Counted from the first letter of the stretch, positions 7,763-15,609 are shown. The stretch: 23,407 nucleotides of DNA from an uncultured Collinsella sp. (GCA_958452935.1 CAUDVX010000028.1:1-23407); one strand, 5' to 3'. The notes: generated by a model not told the origin, from the sequence alone. Made by a program: numbers and translations.

Positions 7763-7984
7763 TTACTGGACCTCGACGACGGCCGCCTCCTCCTTGCGGA
7801 TGGAAAGCTCGTAGCCGCGCACGTTGATCTCGACCGGATCACCGAGCGGCGCGACCTTCACGACCTTGAACGAAGTGCCCTTGATGAGCCCCAGGTCCAT
7901 AAGGTGGCGGCGAAGCGCACCCTCACCGTGAAGCTTGACGATGGTAGAGCTCTCGCCCACCTTAACGTCACCCAACGTCTTCAT
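7763..7984 (-). CDS. feoA: FeoA-family protein (copy adjoining feoB)
   Basis: A 73-residue SH3-like FeoA domain: LGDVKVGESSTIVKLHGEGALRRHLMDLGLIKGTSFKVVKVAPLGDPVEINVRGYELSIRKEEA (only partly quoted by function here). Family marks are the RRHLMDLGL turn and the GDPVEI-VRG-ELSIRK strand pair near the C terminus. FeoA is a small cytosolic partner that modulates FeoB. A GGGGGA ribosome site lies upstream of the ATG. Second gene of the feo cluster, 39 bp after the other feoA and 124 bp before feoB. Confidence 0.92.
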   Translation of the reverse strand: MKTLGDVKVGESSTIVKLHGEGALRRHLMDLGLIKGTSFKVVKVAPLGDPVEINVRGYELSIRKEEAAVVEVQ

Positions 7985-8023
7985 CCTCTTGTCCCCCTTT
8001 CGGTTTTTATGAAATGCTTCGGA

Positions 8024-8266
8024 CTAACCGACGGTCATGATGTGCATGGCAACCTTGGAATCGATGCCAAAGCGTGCGCCCAGCACCGTGACGATGATAT
8101 TGGCACCACTCGAGCTCACCACGTGGATTTCGTTGCCCTCGACAAAGCCGAGGTCCTTGAGGTGGTGTTTCATGTCCTCATTGCCCTTTACACGAGACAC
8201 GCGCACGGTTTCGCCCGCTTTTACCATCGAAAGCGGCATGGCCGGCATCTGCGGTCCGCAAGACAT
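8024..8266 (-). CDS. feoA: FeoA-family protein (first copy)
   Basis: An 80-residue FeoA-domain protein with the same fold marks (MKHHLKDLGFVEGNEIHVV, then NIIVTVLGARFGIDSKVAMHI). It differs clearly in sequence from the second copy and carries an N-terminal lead MSCGPQMPAMPLS. Tandem, diverged FeoA proteins are common in anaerobes; the two may form a heteromeric contact with FeoB or one may be regulatory (inference). The ATG has AGGAGC at a good distance. It is the first gene of the feo cluster and lies below a 15-bp-arm inverted repeat. Confidence 0.9.
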   Translation of the reverse strand: MSCGPQMPAMPLSMVKAGETVRVSRVKGNEDMKHHLKDLGFVEGNEIHVVSSSGANIIVTVLGARFGIDSKVAMHIMTVG

Positions 8267-8308
8267 GAGTTGCTCCTAACGTCAGTTCGTCCTCAACATC
8301 GACGCGAT

Positions 8309-8362
8309 AAAAGTTAACCACGTCTATGTTCGCTTTAGTAAACTAGCACGCGGTTAACTTTT
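8309..8362. promoter_or_regulatory. Inverted repeat in the feo promoter region
   Basis: Arms 8309-8323 and 8348-8362 match inverted over 15 bp with one mismatch (core AAAAGTTAACC). Each arm holds a self-complementary GTTAAC, so it could be two operator sites 39 bp apart or one large dyad. Position upstream of the first feoA suggests iron-dependent control (DtxR- or Fur-type); which protein binds is not visible. Confidence 0.5.
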
Positions 8363-8409
8363 TGGAAAGGGTCCCCATTCAGATTTCGAAAAAGTTTCCT
8401 ATACGAAAC

Positions 8410-8445
8410 AAAAAGGCGCGGCAAAGGACCATCCTTTACCGCGCC
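8410..8445 (-). terminator. Terminator of the HPr gene
   Basis: Arms GGCGCGG-C-AAAGGA and TCCTTT-A-CCGCGCC with loop CCA, followed on the minus strand by TTTTTGTTTCG. It starts 9 bp after the HPr stop. Confidence 0.85.
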
Positions 8446-8454
8446 CTATCATGC

Positions 8455-8703
8455 CTAGAGCGAGAGATTTCTGATCGACGTAACGCAGGAAGCCTCATCC
8501 ACGCCCGAAACGCGGAACACAACATCCTCGCCGCACTCGCCGTAGAGAGCCATGAGTCCCATGACATCGCGGCCATCCGTGTGGCGATCGCCGATGCTGA
8601 CTGACACGTCGCTACGATGCTTGGCAATGATGTCATAGAGCAGCGCAACCGGGCGGGCATGTAATCCCAACGGATCTTTAATCGTCTTTGTAAACTCGAC
8701 CAT
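8455..8703 (-). CDS. ptsH: HPr-like phosphocarrier protein with Asp at position 46
   Basis: An 82-residue HPr-fold protein. The active-site motif LGLHARPV places His at residue 15, the PEP-dependent phosphorylation site used to pass phosphate from Enzyme I to sugar permeases. The helix that normally carries regulatory Ser46 (usual form KSIMGLM) reads RDVMGLM, with Asp exactly at residue 46. I start at MVEFTKTIKD because GGGAGGGG lies 2-3 nt upstream; an open 15-codon extension would run through this site and gives no family residues. The gene is monocistronic with its own terminator. No Enzyme I gene is in the window. It may be the general HPr or a paralogue; the symbol is therefore tentative. 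Confidence 0.85.
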   Translation of the reverse strand: MVEFTKTIKDPLGLHARPVALLYDIIAKHRSDVSVSIGDRHTDGRDVMGLMALYGECGEDVVFRVSGVDEASCVTSIRNLSL

Positions 8704-8805
8704 GTCCCCTCCCACGACATCGCACATTCGGCCGGCAAACCCAGCCACGTGGTAGTTATTGTAGCGTTAGATGCTTGTCGAGAGCCCCTCCGGATACCCC
8801 GTGGT

Positions 8806-9014
8806 CAAAAAGTGGCAAATATGAGTACTGTCACCAATTTAGTAGCAGCAAAATCGAGAGCAAATTGCCTACTTTGAGCGATTCGAAGAGGTTGAAAGCC
8901 GTCAAACGCCCTTTAAAGGGGGTTAGATAAATTGATTTTGAGTCCATTTTTGCTCAAAACCGGCCGATAGATATGGCACTTATTTTGCAACAGTACTCAT
9001 ATTTGGCATTTTTG
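8806..9014. repeat. MITE-like element with long inverted ends
   Basis: The region between the HPr gene and the permease gene has ends that match inverted: 16 exact bases (CAAATATGAGTACTGT at 8816-8831 and its complement at 8990-9005), extended outward with small differences to CAAAAAGTGG / CCATTTTTG-like flanks. The interior is AT-richer than the neighbouring genes and has no credible ORF. The only frames are tiny, such as an 18-codon one starting at the left ATG. No transposase is present, so if mobile it must be moved in trans. Confidence 0.55.
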
Positions 9015-9040
9015 TCCACAGGGCCCAAAATCCATGCTCC

Positions 9041-9077
9041 AAAACACAAAAGGAGGGGCCTCGTAAGGCCCCTCCTT
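9041..9077 (-). terminator. Terminator of the amino acid permease gene
   Basis: Perfect 11-bp stem AAGGAGGGGCC / GGCCCCTCCTT with loop TCGTAA, followed on the minus strand by TTTGTGTTTTGG. It lies 48 bp past the permease stop. Confidence 0.85.
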
Positions 9078-9124
9078 AGGAAGGGGAATCGATTTATTCC
9101 ACAGCCGTAGATTAATCCCAGCTT

Positions 9125-10588
9125 CTACTCCATCATGTCAAGGACAGACGGACGCAGCTCGCTCTCGGCAGCCTCGGGATCGGTCTCGCGCAGGCGGTTG
9201 ATGTAGCGGTTGTACCACATCACGGCAAGGCCCAGGAAGACAACCACACCGCCAACGTTGTAGACCAGCGTCAGCCACAGCGGCTGATCGAGCGGAATGG
9301 TGCCGCAGATAAGCACGAAGCAGAAGACCACAAGCAGGAATGCAGCAATGACCAGGCCAAAGGTGCGCGAACCCATGCGGAAGCCACGGGGAGCAGCGTC
9401 GAAGTTCTTGCGTAACATAAAGTAGGCAAGCAGGATCAGCAGCGGCGGGAGCAGAGCGGTGGCAGCCGTCATGTTGGTGACAATCATGAGCAGGTCGTCG
9501 AGGTTACCGGAGCCCAGGGCCGGGATGATCAGGATGGGGACGACGATGGCGAACTGCAGCCAAGCGGCGCGGGCAGGAATGCCATGCTCGTTGAGCTCGA
9601 CGATCTTGCTACCAAAGACGCCCTTGGGGATCTCGGTGAAGAAGACCTTGATGGGAGCGGAGGTCCACATCATGAGGGAGCCCAGCGTAGCGGCGAGAAG
9701 GATCAGGCCGATGACGCGCGTGGACACTTCCATGGGAATGCCAAAGTGGGCAAAGACAGCGCCGAATACGTCGAAGATACCGGTGGAGATGGCAACGCCG
9801 CCCTCGGGGATGAACAGGTTAACCAGCAGCGAAGCGCCTGCATACAGAAGGCCGATGGTCAGGCCGGCGATAACGACGGTGCGCACGAAGGCCTTGACGC
9901 CACCCTTAAGGTCGTTAAGGAACACGCCGACAGACTCAGCGCCGCCAACGCCCTGGATGATCCAGGCAAGCGTACCGAAGAAGCCCCACGCAGTTGCGAA
10001 GTTGCTCATGTCGGGAGCCATGTTAGCGGGAGTAGGAGCCGTAGCGAACTCAACGCCGCCAAAGGCAGCAGCCAGGGACAGCAGGATGAACACGGCGGTC
10101 AGGCCGAGAGCCGCGGTCGAACCGAAGGAGGAAATGGAGCCGATCCACTTAGCGCCCTTGGTCGAAACCCACGTGGCAATAGCAAAGACGACGATCTCGA
10201 TAATGGTGATCCACAGCTGCGAAAGCTCGGCGTTGGCACCAAAGAACACGTAGCTCGCGTAGATGATGACGTTGGGCAGGACGGACGCAAAGAAGAACAG
10301 GTTAACGAACCAGTAGCTAAATGCCGTCAGGAACGCCCAGCGACCACCCATCGAGGTCTTAACCCATGCGTACACGCCAGACTCGGAGTCCTTGTTGAGG
10401 CCGACGAACTCGGCGGTAACCAGGGTATAGGGGACAAAGTACAAAAGCGTGGCGAAAAAGAACGACGGCGCTGCTGCCAAGCCGATGGCCGCGTTGTTGT
10501 TGATGATGTTCTTGATACCGAACACGGCGGCGACCGTCATGCCCAGCAGAGCGAACGAACCAATCGTTCCTCGTTTTTCAGAGCTCAT
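9125..10588 (-). CDS. APC-superfamily amino acid permease
   Basis: A 487-residue membrane protein with about 12 hydrophobic segments and the APC start signature (GTIGSFALLGMTVAAVFGIKNI). Further family blocks are GLNKDSESGVYAWVKTSMGGRWAFLTAFSYW and WIIQGVGGAESVGVFLNDLKGG. The overall look is that of the GadC/YjeM branch, so glutamate, GABA or a related amino acid is a possible substrate; the sequence does not settle this. I start at MSSEKRG because GGGAGGG lies 5 nt upstream; a TTG four codons earlier would overlap that site. It follows ebgC on the same strand, with a hairpin between. The C-terminal tail (about 25 residues) is acidic and hydrophilic. Confidence 0.85.
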   Translation of the reverse strand: MSSEKRGTIGSFALLGMTVAAVFGIKNIINNNAAIGLAAAPSFFFATLLYFVPYTLVTAEFVGLNKDSESGVYAWVKTSMGGRWAFLTAFSYWFVNLFFFASVLPNVIIYASYVFFGANAELSQLWITIIEIVVFAIATWVSTKGAKWIGSISSFGSTAALGLTAVFILLSLAAAFGGVEFATAPTPANMAPDMSNFATAWGFFGTLAWIIQGVGGAESVGVFLNDLKGGVKAFVRTVVIAGLTIGLLYAGASLLVNLFIPEGGVAISTGIFDVFGAVFAHFGIPMEVSTRVIGLILLAATLGSLMMWTSAPIKVFFTEIPKGVFGSKIVELNEHGIPARAAWLQFAIVVPILIIPALGSGNLDDLLMIVTNMTAATALLPPLLILLAYFMLRKNFDAAPRGFRMGSRTFGLVIAAFLLVVFCFVLICGTIPLDQPLWLTLVYNVGGVVVFLGLAVMWYNRYINRLRETDPEAAESELRPSVLDMME

Positions 10589-10618
10589 AAGCCCTCCCAA
10601 TCATCTATTAAATGTCAT

Positions 10619-10655
10619 CTAAAACCGTCCGAGCTGCAAGTGCAAACACGGACGG
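10619..10655 (-). terminator. Hairpin between ebgC and the permease gene
   Basis: Arms CCGTCCG and CGGACGG flank a 17-nt loop that contains TGCA-AG-TGCA; on the minus strand TTTTAGAT follows. It lies 87 bp after the ebgC stop and only about 31 bp before the permease ATG, so it may act as a terminator of the lac operon or as a leader attenuator of the permease. Confidence 0.6.
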
Positions 10656-10741
10656 CGCACCTGCTAAGGGGAATGGGGAAAAGGGAGTCAACAAAGCCAT
10701 CCCCCTTAACGGCGCGAAGCAAACGTCCAAACGGACGAATA

Positions 10742-11197
10742 CTACTTGTTGGGGAAGGAATAACCTTCGACCGTCACGTGCAGTACCACGACGCGGGGAT
10801 CCGAAGCCTCGGCGATAACACGGTAAGCCTCGTCGATCTCGACGACGGCAACGCCGCCGGCGGGAATCGTCACGGTCTCCCCCGCCCCCTCAAAGCGCTC
10901 GCGATCATCGATATCGCTGTAAGCGCGGGTGCAGGTGAGGCCTGCCTTGGGGGCAACCTCGACGGTCAGGTCGCCGTCGAGCGGAGCGAGCACGGCATGG
11001 TAGCGACGGTGACCGACCAGATCGGCGCTTGCGGCCTCGCGGGCATAGACCCACCAGTACACCAACGAGTCGCCGATGGAGTACGCCACGTCGTGCTGCA
11101 GGTCGGCAACGCCATCGAGCGCCTGACCGGTACGCATCCACTTCTTGACGGACTTCATCTGAGCATCGAAGTCGGCACGCGAGTTAAAGACATGCAT
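10742..11197 (-). CDS. ebgC: Beta-galactosidase small subunit (YhcH/YjgK/YiaL family)
   Basis: A 151-residue cupin-like protein of the YhcH/YjgK/YiaL (DUF386) family, of which EbgC is a member. Visible marks: LQHDVAYSIGDSLVYWWVYARE, GHRRYHAVLAPLDGDLTVEV, and VTIPAGGVAVVEIDEAYRV. In E. coli EbgC binds EbgA and is needed for full beta-galactosidase activity. Its start codon follows the large-subunit stop by 3 bp, so translation is probably coupled. That arrangement is the main reason to call it EbgC rather than another sugar-handling member of the family. Confidence 0.88.
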   Translation of the reverse strand: MHVFNSRADFDAQMKSVKKWMRTGQALDGVADLQHDVAYSIGDSLVYWWVYAREAASADLVGHRRYHAVLAPLDGDLTVEVAPKAGLTCTRAYSDIDDRERFEGAGETVTIPAGGVAVVEIDEAYRVIAEASDPRVVVLHVTVEGYSFPNK

Positions 11198-11200
11198 GGC

Positions 11201-14200
11201 TTATGCCTCCTTAATGGGTGCCAGCGCCTGAGCCAGATCGGCAGACGTCAGCGGTCGCAGGGACACCTCAAAGCTGAAGCTCTCAAAACGGGTGCGATAG
11301 GAATCGAGCACCTCGGAACCCCAAGAGTTCGAGCCAAGGCCGAGTAACTGGTCGTTGATGTTGACCGTGACCGTGTCGCCCTTGACAAGGTCGTAGACGT
11401 GCTTGGCGTTATCGATGGCCTCGCAGCTATAGGGCCATGCCGAGAACGAGAACGGGTTGGAAGCGGCGTCAGCCGGACGAGTCACCAGCACGCCGTCACC
11501 GTGGCTGGAGCGCAGGGCAACCCAGCGGGTACCCTCGCGGTTGGCGCAGTCCTGAGGCATAACGTAGGGCGTGAACATGTCGTCGACCGTGGTGCGGTAA
11601 TGACCGACCGGGTTGGCGCGCAGCGAGTCCGGATAGTTCTCGCCCGGACCGTGGCCATACCACTCGACGGCACGATCGCAACCGGGGACTTCGAAGGAGA
11701 TGCCGATGCGCGGGATGATATCCGAGTAATCGCCATAGGGCTCGCCGGAAACCTTGAGGTCGACACGACCGCTCGGAAGCACGGTGTAGACGAGCTCGAC
11801 GCGCATGCCGAACGCGCGGACGGGAGGAGCGATACGCTGGCTCACGGTCACGACGACCGCATTGCCATCCTGCTTCCAAGAAACCTTGCGGGTAGACGCC
11901 TGCATCACATCGATGAAGTTGTCCTTCCACAGTGAGTCATACTCCTGCGCATGGTTATCGACGAGCGGATGCCAAAAACCAACCTGGGGACCAGAGGCCA
12001 TGACGTCGCGGCCGGATGCCTTCCACTCGCTCACGGTACCGTTGACCTTGCTGAAGGTCAGCTCACCGTTGAGGGAGTGAATGCGGATTTCCTGCTCGGT
12101 CTCCTCGACCGTAAGCTCAGGACGAGTGGGAGCCGCGATGGCTGGCGCCGGATGGTTGGCGATGGCAAACTGGCTTGCACCCAGTTGGAACATCGGCTCG
12201 CACCAGACGTGAGCGGCCATGGTGTAGGCGCGCACAGTCAGCAGGGTCTCGCCTACCGCGGCCTCGTGAATCACCAGCGGAAGCTGGACGGACTCACCGG
12301 GGGCAACCGCACCGGGCATGAGCGTCTTGCGGCAGACCACGTCGCCGTCCACCAGGGTCTCGGCCGACAGGCAAACATCCTCGAGGGTGGTAAACCAACG
12401 CTTGTTGGTGACAGTCAGCTCGCCCGCCTCGGCGTCATAAGCCATGCGAACCGGGCAGATGACCTGACCATACTCAGTGAGGCCCGGGCTCGGCTGCTGC
12501 CAAGGGAACACCATGCCATCGATGCAGAAGTTGCTGTTGTTGGGGTAATCGCCGTTGTCGCCACCATACATATCGTAGGCAACGCCGTCCTCGGTCACAG
12601 CAGCCAAACCGTGGTCGCACCATTCCCAGATAAACTGGCCTTGGATGCAATCCCAGCGATCGAAGACCTCCTGGTACTCGGACAGGCCTCCGGGGCCATT
12701 GCCCATGGAGTGACCGTACTCGCAGTTGATGCGCGGCTTGGGGAACGGATGCTCGCCAAAGTCGTTCATCTGCGACACACGGGAGTACATGGTGGAAATG
12801 ACGTCGACGGTATCGGCGTTGCGGTCCTCCTCGTAATGGACCGGGCGACCATCGAGCTCGTGAGCCTTGGCGTACATCGCGCGGATGTTGCAGCCATAGC
12901 CGCTCTCGTTGCCCATCGACCACATAATGATGCAGGCGTGGTTGCGCTCCTGCATCACCAGGCGCTCGATGCGGTCGACGTAGGCCGGCTCCCATGCCGG
13001 GTCGTCGGTGACCAGGGCGATATTGCCGATATTCTCGAAACCGTGGCTCTCCATGTCGGTCTCGGCGACCAGCATGATGCCATACTCATCGCACAGCTCG
13101 TAGAAGCGCGGGTCATTGGCATAGTGAGAGGTGCGCACCGCGTTGATGTTGTGCTGCTTCATGAGCTCCAGGTCGCGGCGCATGCGATCGAGGCCCACGG
13201 CGCGGCCCTTGTGATCGTCGTGATCGTGGCGGTTGACGCCATGCATCTTAAAGTAAGTGCCATTGAGGTAGATATGATTGCCCTCGACCGTCACCTCGGC
13301 AAGACCCTGGCGATGCGGAACGTACTCGCTGACCTCGTCACCGTCGTAGACCTCAAACGTAAGGTCATAGAGGAAGGGGTCCTCGGGGTTCCAGAAGTGG
13401 GCATCGGTCACGCTGCACTCGGCATGGCCGTCGATGCACTCACCCGTAGCCACCACGTTCTCGCCATCGCTGAGCGTATACACGACGCGGGTAGCGCCCT
13501 CGGCCACCGTATCGAGCGTAATCAGAGCGGTATCGCCCTCGCGGTGCGTGCGGAACCTAAAGTCGACCAGGTGCGCGGCGGGGCGCTGCATAAGGTACAC
13601 ATCGCGGAAGATGCCCGAGGCCCACCACATATCCTGGTCCTCGATGTAGCTACCATCGCTGTACTGCAGAACCTTGACCGCAAACAGGTTGTCGCCCTCG
13701 ACGAGCGCATCGGTCACGTCGAACTCGGCGGACAGGCGCGAGCCCTTGGTCATGCCGATAAACTGGCCGTTGACGTACAGCTCGCCATAGCTCTCGATGC
13801 CGTCAAAGCGAATGATCTCGCGAGCGCCGGCGGGAACAGCGGGAAGGTTGACGATGCGCTGGTAGACGCCCGTGGGGTCATCGGAGGGAACATACGGCTG
13901 ATCCACCGGGAACGGGAAGCCCTCGTCGGTATAGGCAAGGTTGCCGTAGCCATCTACCTGCCACAGGTGCGGAACTTCCACGTGATCCCACTCGGGCTCG
14001 TACGTGGAGAGCTCCTCGTTGGAGACGGCAGCGGGGCCCTCAAAGAGGCGGAACTGCCACGAGCCGGACAGCTGGACAAACCCGCGCGACAGCTCGCGGC
14101 TGTACGTTGCAGCGAGATCGGCGGTCTCGTAACCCATAAAGTACGCATGGGGTGCCAGGCGGTTCCTATGGGTGAGCGCTTGGTTTTCCCAATCGTTAAT

Positions 14201-14209
14201 GGCGTCCAT
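11201..14209 (-). CDS. ebgA: Beta-galactosidase large subunit, GH2
   Basis: A 1002-residue glycoside hydrolase family 2 enzyme. The N terminus (WENQALTHRNRLAPHAYF, then QLSGSWQFRLFEGP) is close to E. coli EbgA. Order: jelly-roll sugar-binding domain, immunoglobulin-like domain, TIM barrel from about residue 315, then C-terminal beta-sandwich (Bgal small chain). The acid/base Glu is residue 435 in MWSMGNESGYG and the nucleophile Glu is 497 in NCEYGHSMGNG. HGVNRHDHDD is the metal/sugar-site loop seen in LacZ. No signal peptide, so it acts on imported lactose or other beta-galactosides. AAGGAG lies upstream. Operon with ebgC; controlled by three operators upstream. No lactose transporter is in the window. 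Confidence 0.95.
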   Translation of the reverse strand: MDAINDWENQALTHRNRLAPHAYFMGYETADLAATYSRELSRGFVQLSGSWQFRLFEGPAAVSNEELSTYEPEWDHVEVPHLWQVDGYGNLAYTDEGFPFPVDQPYVPSDDPTGVYQRIVNLPAVPAGAREIIRFDGIESYGELYVNGQFIGMTKGSRLSAEFDVTDALVEGDNLFAVKVLQYSDGSYIEDQDMWWASGIFRDVYLMQRPAAHLVDFRFRTHREGDTALITLDTVAEGATRVVYTLSDGENVVATGECIDGHAECSVTDAHFWNPEDPFLYDLTFEVYDGDEVSEYVPHRQGLAEVTVEGNHIYLNGTYFKMHGVNRHDHDDHKGRAVGLDRMRRDLELMKQHNINAVRTSHYANDPRFYELCDEYGIMLVAETDMESHGFENIGNIALVTDDPAWEPAYVDRIERLVMQERNHACIIMWSMGNESGYGCNIRAMYAKAHELDGRPVHYEEDRNADTVDVISTMYSRVSQMNDFGEHPFPKPRINCEYGHSMGNGPGGLSEYQEVFDRWDCIQGQFIWEWCDHGLAAVTEDGVAYDMYGGDNGDYPNNSNFCIDGMVFPWQQPSPGLTEYGQVICPVRMAYDAEAGELTVTNKRWFTTLEDVCLSAETLVDGDVVCRKTLMPGAVAPGESVQLPLVIHEAAVGETLLTVRAYTMAAHVWCEPMFQLGASQFAIANHPAPAIAAPTRPELTVEETEQEIRIHSLNGELTFSKVNGTVSEWKASGRDVMASGPQVGFWHPLVDNHAQEYDSLWKDNFIDVMQASTRKVSWKQDGNAVVVTVSQRIAPPVRAFGMRVELVYTVLPSGRVDLKVSGEPYGDYSDIIPRIGISFEVPGCDRAVEWYGHGPGENYPDSLRANPVGHYRTTVDDMFTPYVMPQDCANREGTRWVALRSSHGDGVLVTRPADAASNPFSFSAWPYSCEAIDNAKHVYDLVKGDTVTVNINDQLLGLGSNSWGSEVLDSYRTRFESFSFEVSLRPLTSADLAQALAPIKEA

Positions 14210-14243
14210 GGTGATGCTCCTTCGTCATCGTAGTGATTCTTGT

Positions 14244-14255
14244 GCAACCGGTTGT
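14244..14255. promoter_or_regulatory. lac operator A
   Basis: GCAACCGGTTGT, with the perfect 10-bp palindrome CAACCGGTTG (central CG), 4 bp downstream of the predicted -10 box of the beta-galactosidase promoter. Identical to operators B and C. Confidence 0.8.
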
Positions 14256-14259
14256 CCTT

Positions 14260-14289
14260 ATCTTACGGGCGATGCAAAAAGCTGTGCAA
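14260..14289 (-). promoter_or_regulatory. Predicted ebgA promoter (-35 TTGCAC, -10 TAAGAT)
   Basis: On the minus strand TTGCAC and TAAGAT are 18 bp apart. Operator B overlaps the -35 box and operator A follows the -10 box, the same plan as at the uxa promoter. Confidence 0.6.
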
Positions 14290-14297
14290 CCGGTTGT
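14286..14297. promoter_or_regulatory. lac operator B
   Basis: Second copy of GCAACCGGTTGT, centred 42 bp from operator A, overlapping the -35 box. Confidence 0.8.
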
Positions 14298-14301
14298 CCG
14301 C

Positions 14302-14330
14302 TGAACGGTCGATTTGACCGGGTTAACGGT
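14302..14330. promoter_or_regulatory. Upstream promoter element shared with the uxa promoter
   Basis: 29 bp beginning TGAACGGTCGATTT and ending AACGGT; 24 of 29 bases match 3340-3368 without gaps. It lies between operators B and C and starts 12 bp beyond the -35 box, exactly 10 bp closer than its counterpart at uxa. Likely an activator site or a conserved promoter part (inference). Confidence 0.55.
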
Positions 14331-14342
14331 GCAACCGGTTGT
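14331..14342. promoter_or_regulatory. lac operator C
   Basis: Third copy of GCAACCGGTTGT, centred 45 bp from operator B, followed by a half site (ACAACC at 14343-14348). An upstream operator suited to repressor looping. The rest of the 377-bp gap toward the divergent regulator gene holds no further feature that I can support. Confidence 0.78.
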
Positions 14343-14586
14343 ACAACCGCGACACTTATGTCACCCTGAGTATCGAAACACAGCACAAGACATCGTTCTT
14401 AAGCTCGTAGGCAACCGCCACGCCCGCAGATATCTCCCCCCATACGAGGTGTATTCGATTGCGGCTTGGTTGCAAAACGACGCCGGTCACCGGATATCAT
14501 GAACGCTGTTCAGACGCACTATAGTAAGCTGTATCCGCACCAGCCCGTATCAGTGACAACATCGACCGCATTTTCCAGGAGACGCC

Positions 14587-15603
14587 ATGACCCAACCAGT
14601 TCGCACCGCACCTACGCTTGCCGAGGTTGCCGCAGCTGCCGGCGTGTCGCGCTCCACGGCATCGCGCGCTCTCAACGATTCGCCCCGCATTAGCGAGGAA
14701 ACCAAAAAGCGCGTCCGCGCGGCGGCCAAGGAAGTCAATTTTGTCCCCAACGCTCGTGGCCGAGCGCTCGCTGTCGGGCGCACGGAAATCATCGCCGTGC
14801 TCGTGACCGAGCCCCTGAGTGAACTCTTCAGCGACCCCACCTATAGCGAGTTTTTGAGCGGCATTACCGAGGAACTGTCGGAGTCGTCCTATCTGCCCGT
14901 TATCTTGCAGGCGTCTTCTACGCATGAGCGCAACCGCGCACGCGAGCACTTTGAGCGCCGCTCGTTCGACGCCGTGATCGACGTCTCCCCCTACAAGGGC
15001 AGCGAGCTGCTCGAGGTGCTGCGCGAGCTGGGCGTACCTACCGTGTTGTGCGGCCAGCTCGAGGGCCACCCCTATCGCGATGTGTTCTCGACGGTCTACT
15101 CTGACGACGAAGAGGGCGGACGCTTTGCAGCGCTCGCTATGAAGGAGCGAGGGCGCAAAGATATCGTCGCCGTGTTGGGACCGCAAGACAACCCCGCCGT
15201 TGTCGACCGCCTGCGCGGCTACCGCGCCGTCTTGGGCGAAGACCTCCCAGACGCAAACGTTATCTATACCGGCTGGAACAACGGAGACGGCTATCAGGCC
15301 ATGCACCAGATCCTCGCGCGCGAGATTGCTTTCGATGGCGTGCTCTGCGGATCGGACCGTATCGCGGCTGGCGTCATCACCGCACTCAACGAGGCAGGCC
15401 TATCCGTTCCGGCGGATATTTCTGTCGTCGGCTTCGACGATCACGAGATTGCGACGCGCTGCGTCCCCGCGCTCACGACCGTCCGCCAGCCCCTGCGCGA
15501 AGAAGGCCACATGGCCGCCAACATTGCGCTCGACATGATCAAGGGTGCCGAGCCCACCACCTCCGTGATGCACATGCAGCTGATCCAGAGAGACTCGCTA
15601 TAA
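14587..15603 (+). CDS. LacI-family transcriptional regulator (likely lac operon repressor)
   Basis: A 338-residue LacI/GalR protein. The helix-turn-helix is at about residues 9-33 (TLAEVAAAAGVSRSTASRAL), the hinge helix ends near 58 (NFVPNARGRALA), and the sugar-binding domain runs to the end. Late family motifs include FDGVLCGSDRIAAGVI and ISVVGFDDHEIATRCVPALTTVRQP. ATG is preceded by AGGAG at 7 nt. It is divergent from ebgA with three identical LacI-type palindromes between, so it most likely represses ebgA-ebgC and is released by a galactoside. Binding is inferred from arrangement alone. Its stop codon lies 6 bp before the hairpin array. Confidence 0.9.
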   Translation: MTQPVRTAPTLAEVAAAAGVSRSTASRALNDSPRISEETKKRVRAAAKEVNFVPNARGRALAVGRTEIIAVLVTEPLSELFSDPTYSEFLSGITEELSESSYLPVILQASSTHERNRAREHFERRSFDAVIDVSPYKGSELLEVLRELGVPTVLCGQLEGHPYRDVFSTVYSDDEEGGRFAALAMKERGRKDIVAVLGPQDNPAVVDRLRGYRAVLGEDLPDANVIYTGWNNGDGYQAMHQILAREIAFDGVLCGSDRIAAGVITALNEAGLSVPADISVVGFDDHEIATRCVPALTTVRQPLREEGHMAANIALDMIKGAEPTTSVMHMQLIQRDSL

Positions 15604-15609
15604 GAAATT

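Noticed and set aside
8821..8877. 18-codon ORF (MSTVTNLVAAKS...) at the left end of the 8806-9014 element
   Set aside because: Begins within the terminal repeat, has no ribosome site and ends quickly; the other end also yields a tiny ATG frame by symmetry.
9584..11347. 587-codon plus-strand frame opposite the permease and ebgC
   Set aside because: It spans two real minus-strand genes and their spacer and shows no domain.
11951..14233. 760-codon plus-strand frame opposite ebgA
   Set aside because: Antisense shadow of the GH2 enzyme, whose catalytic residues lie on the minus strand.
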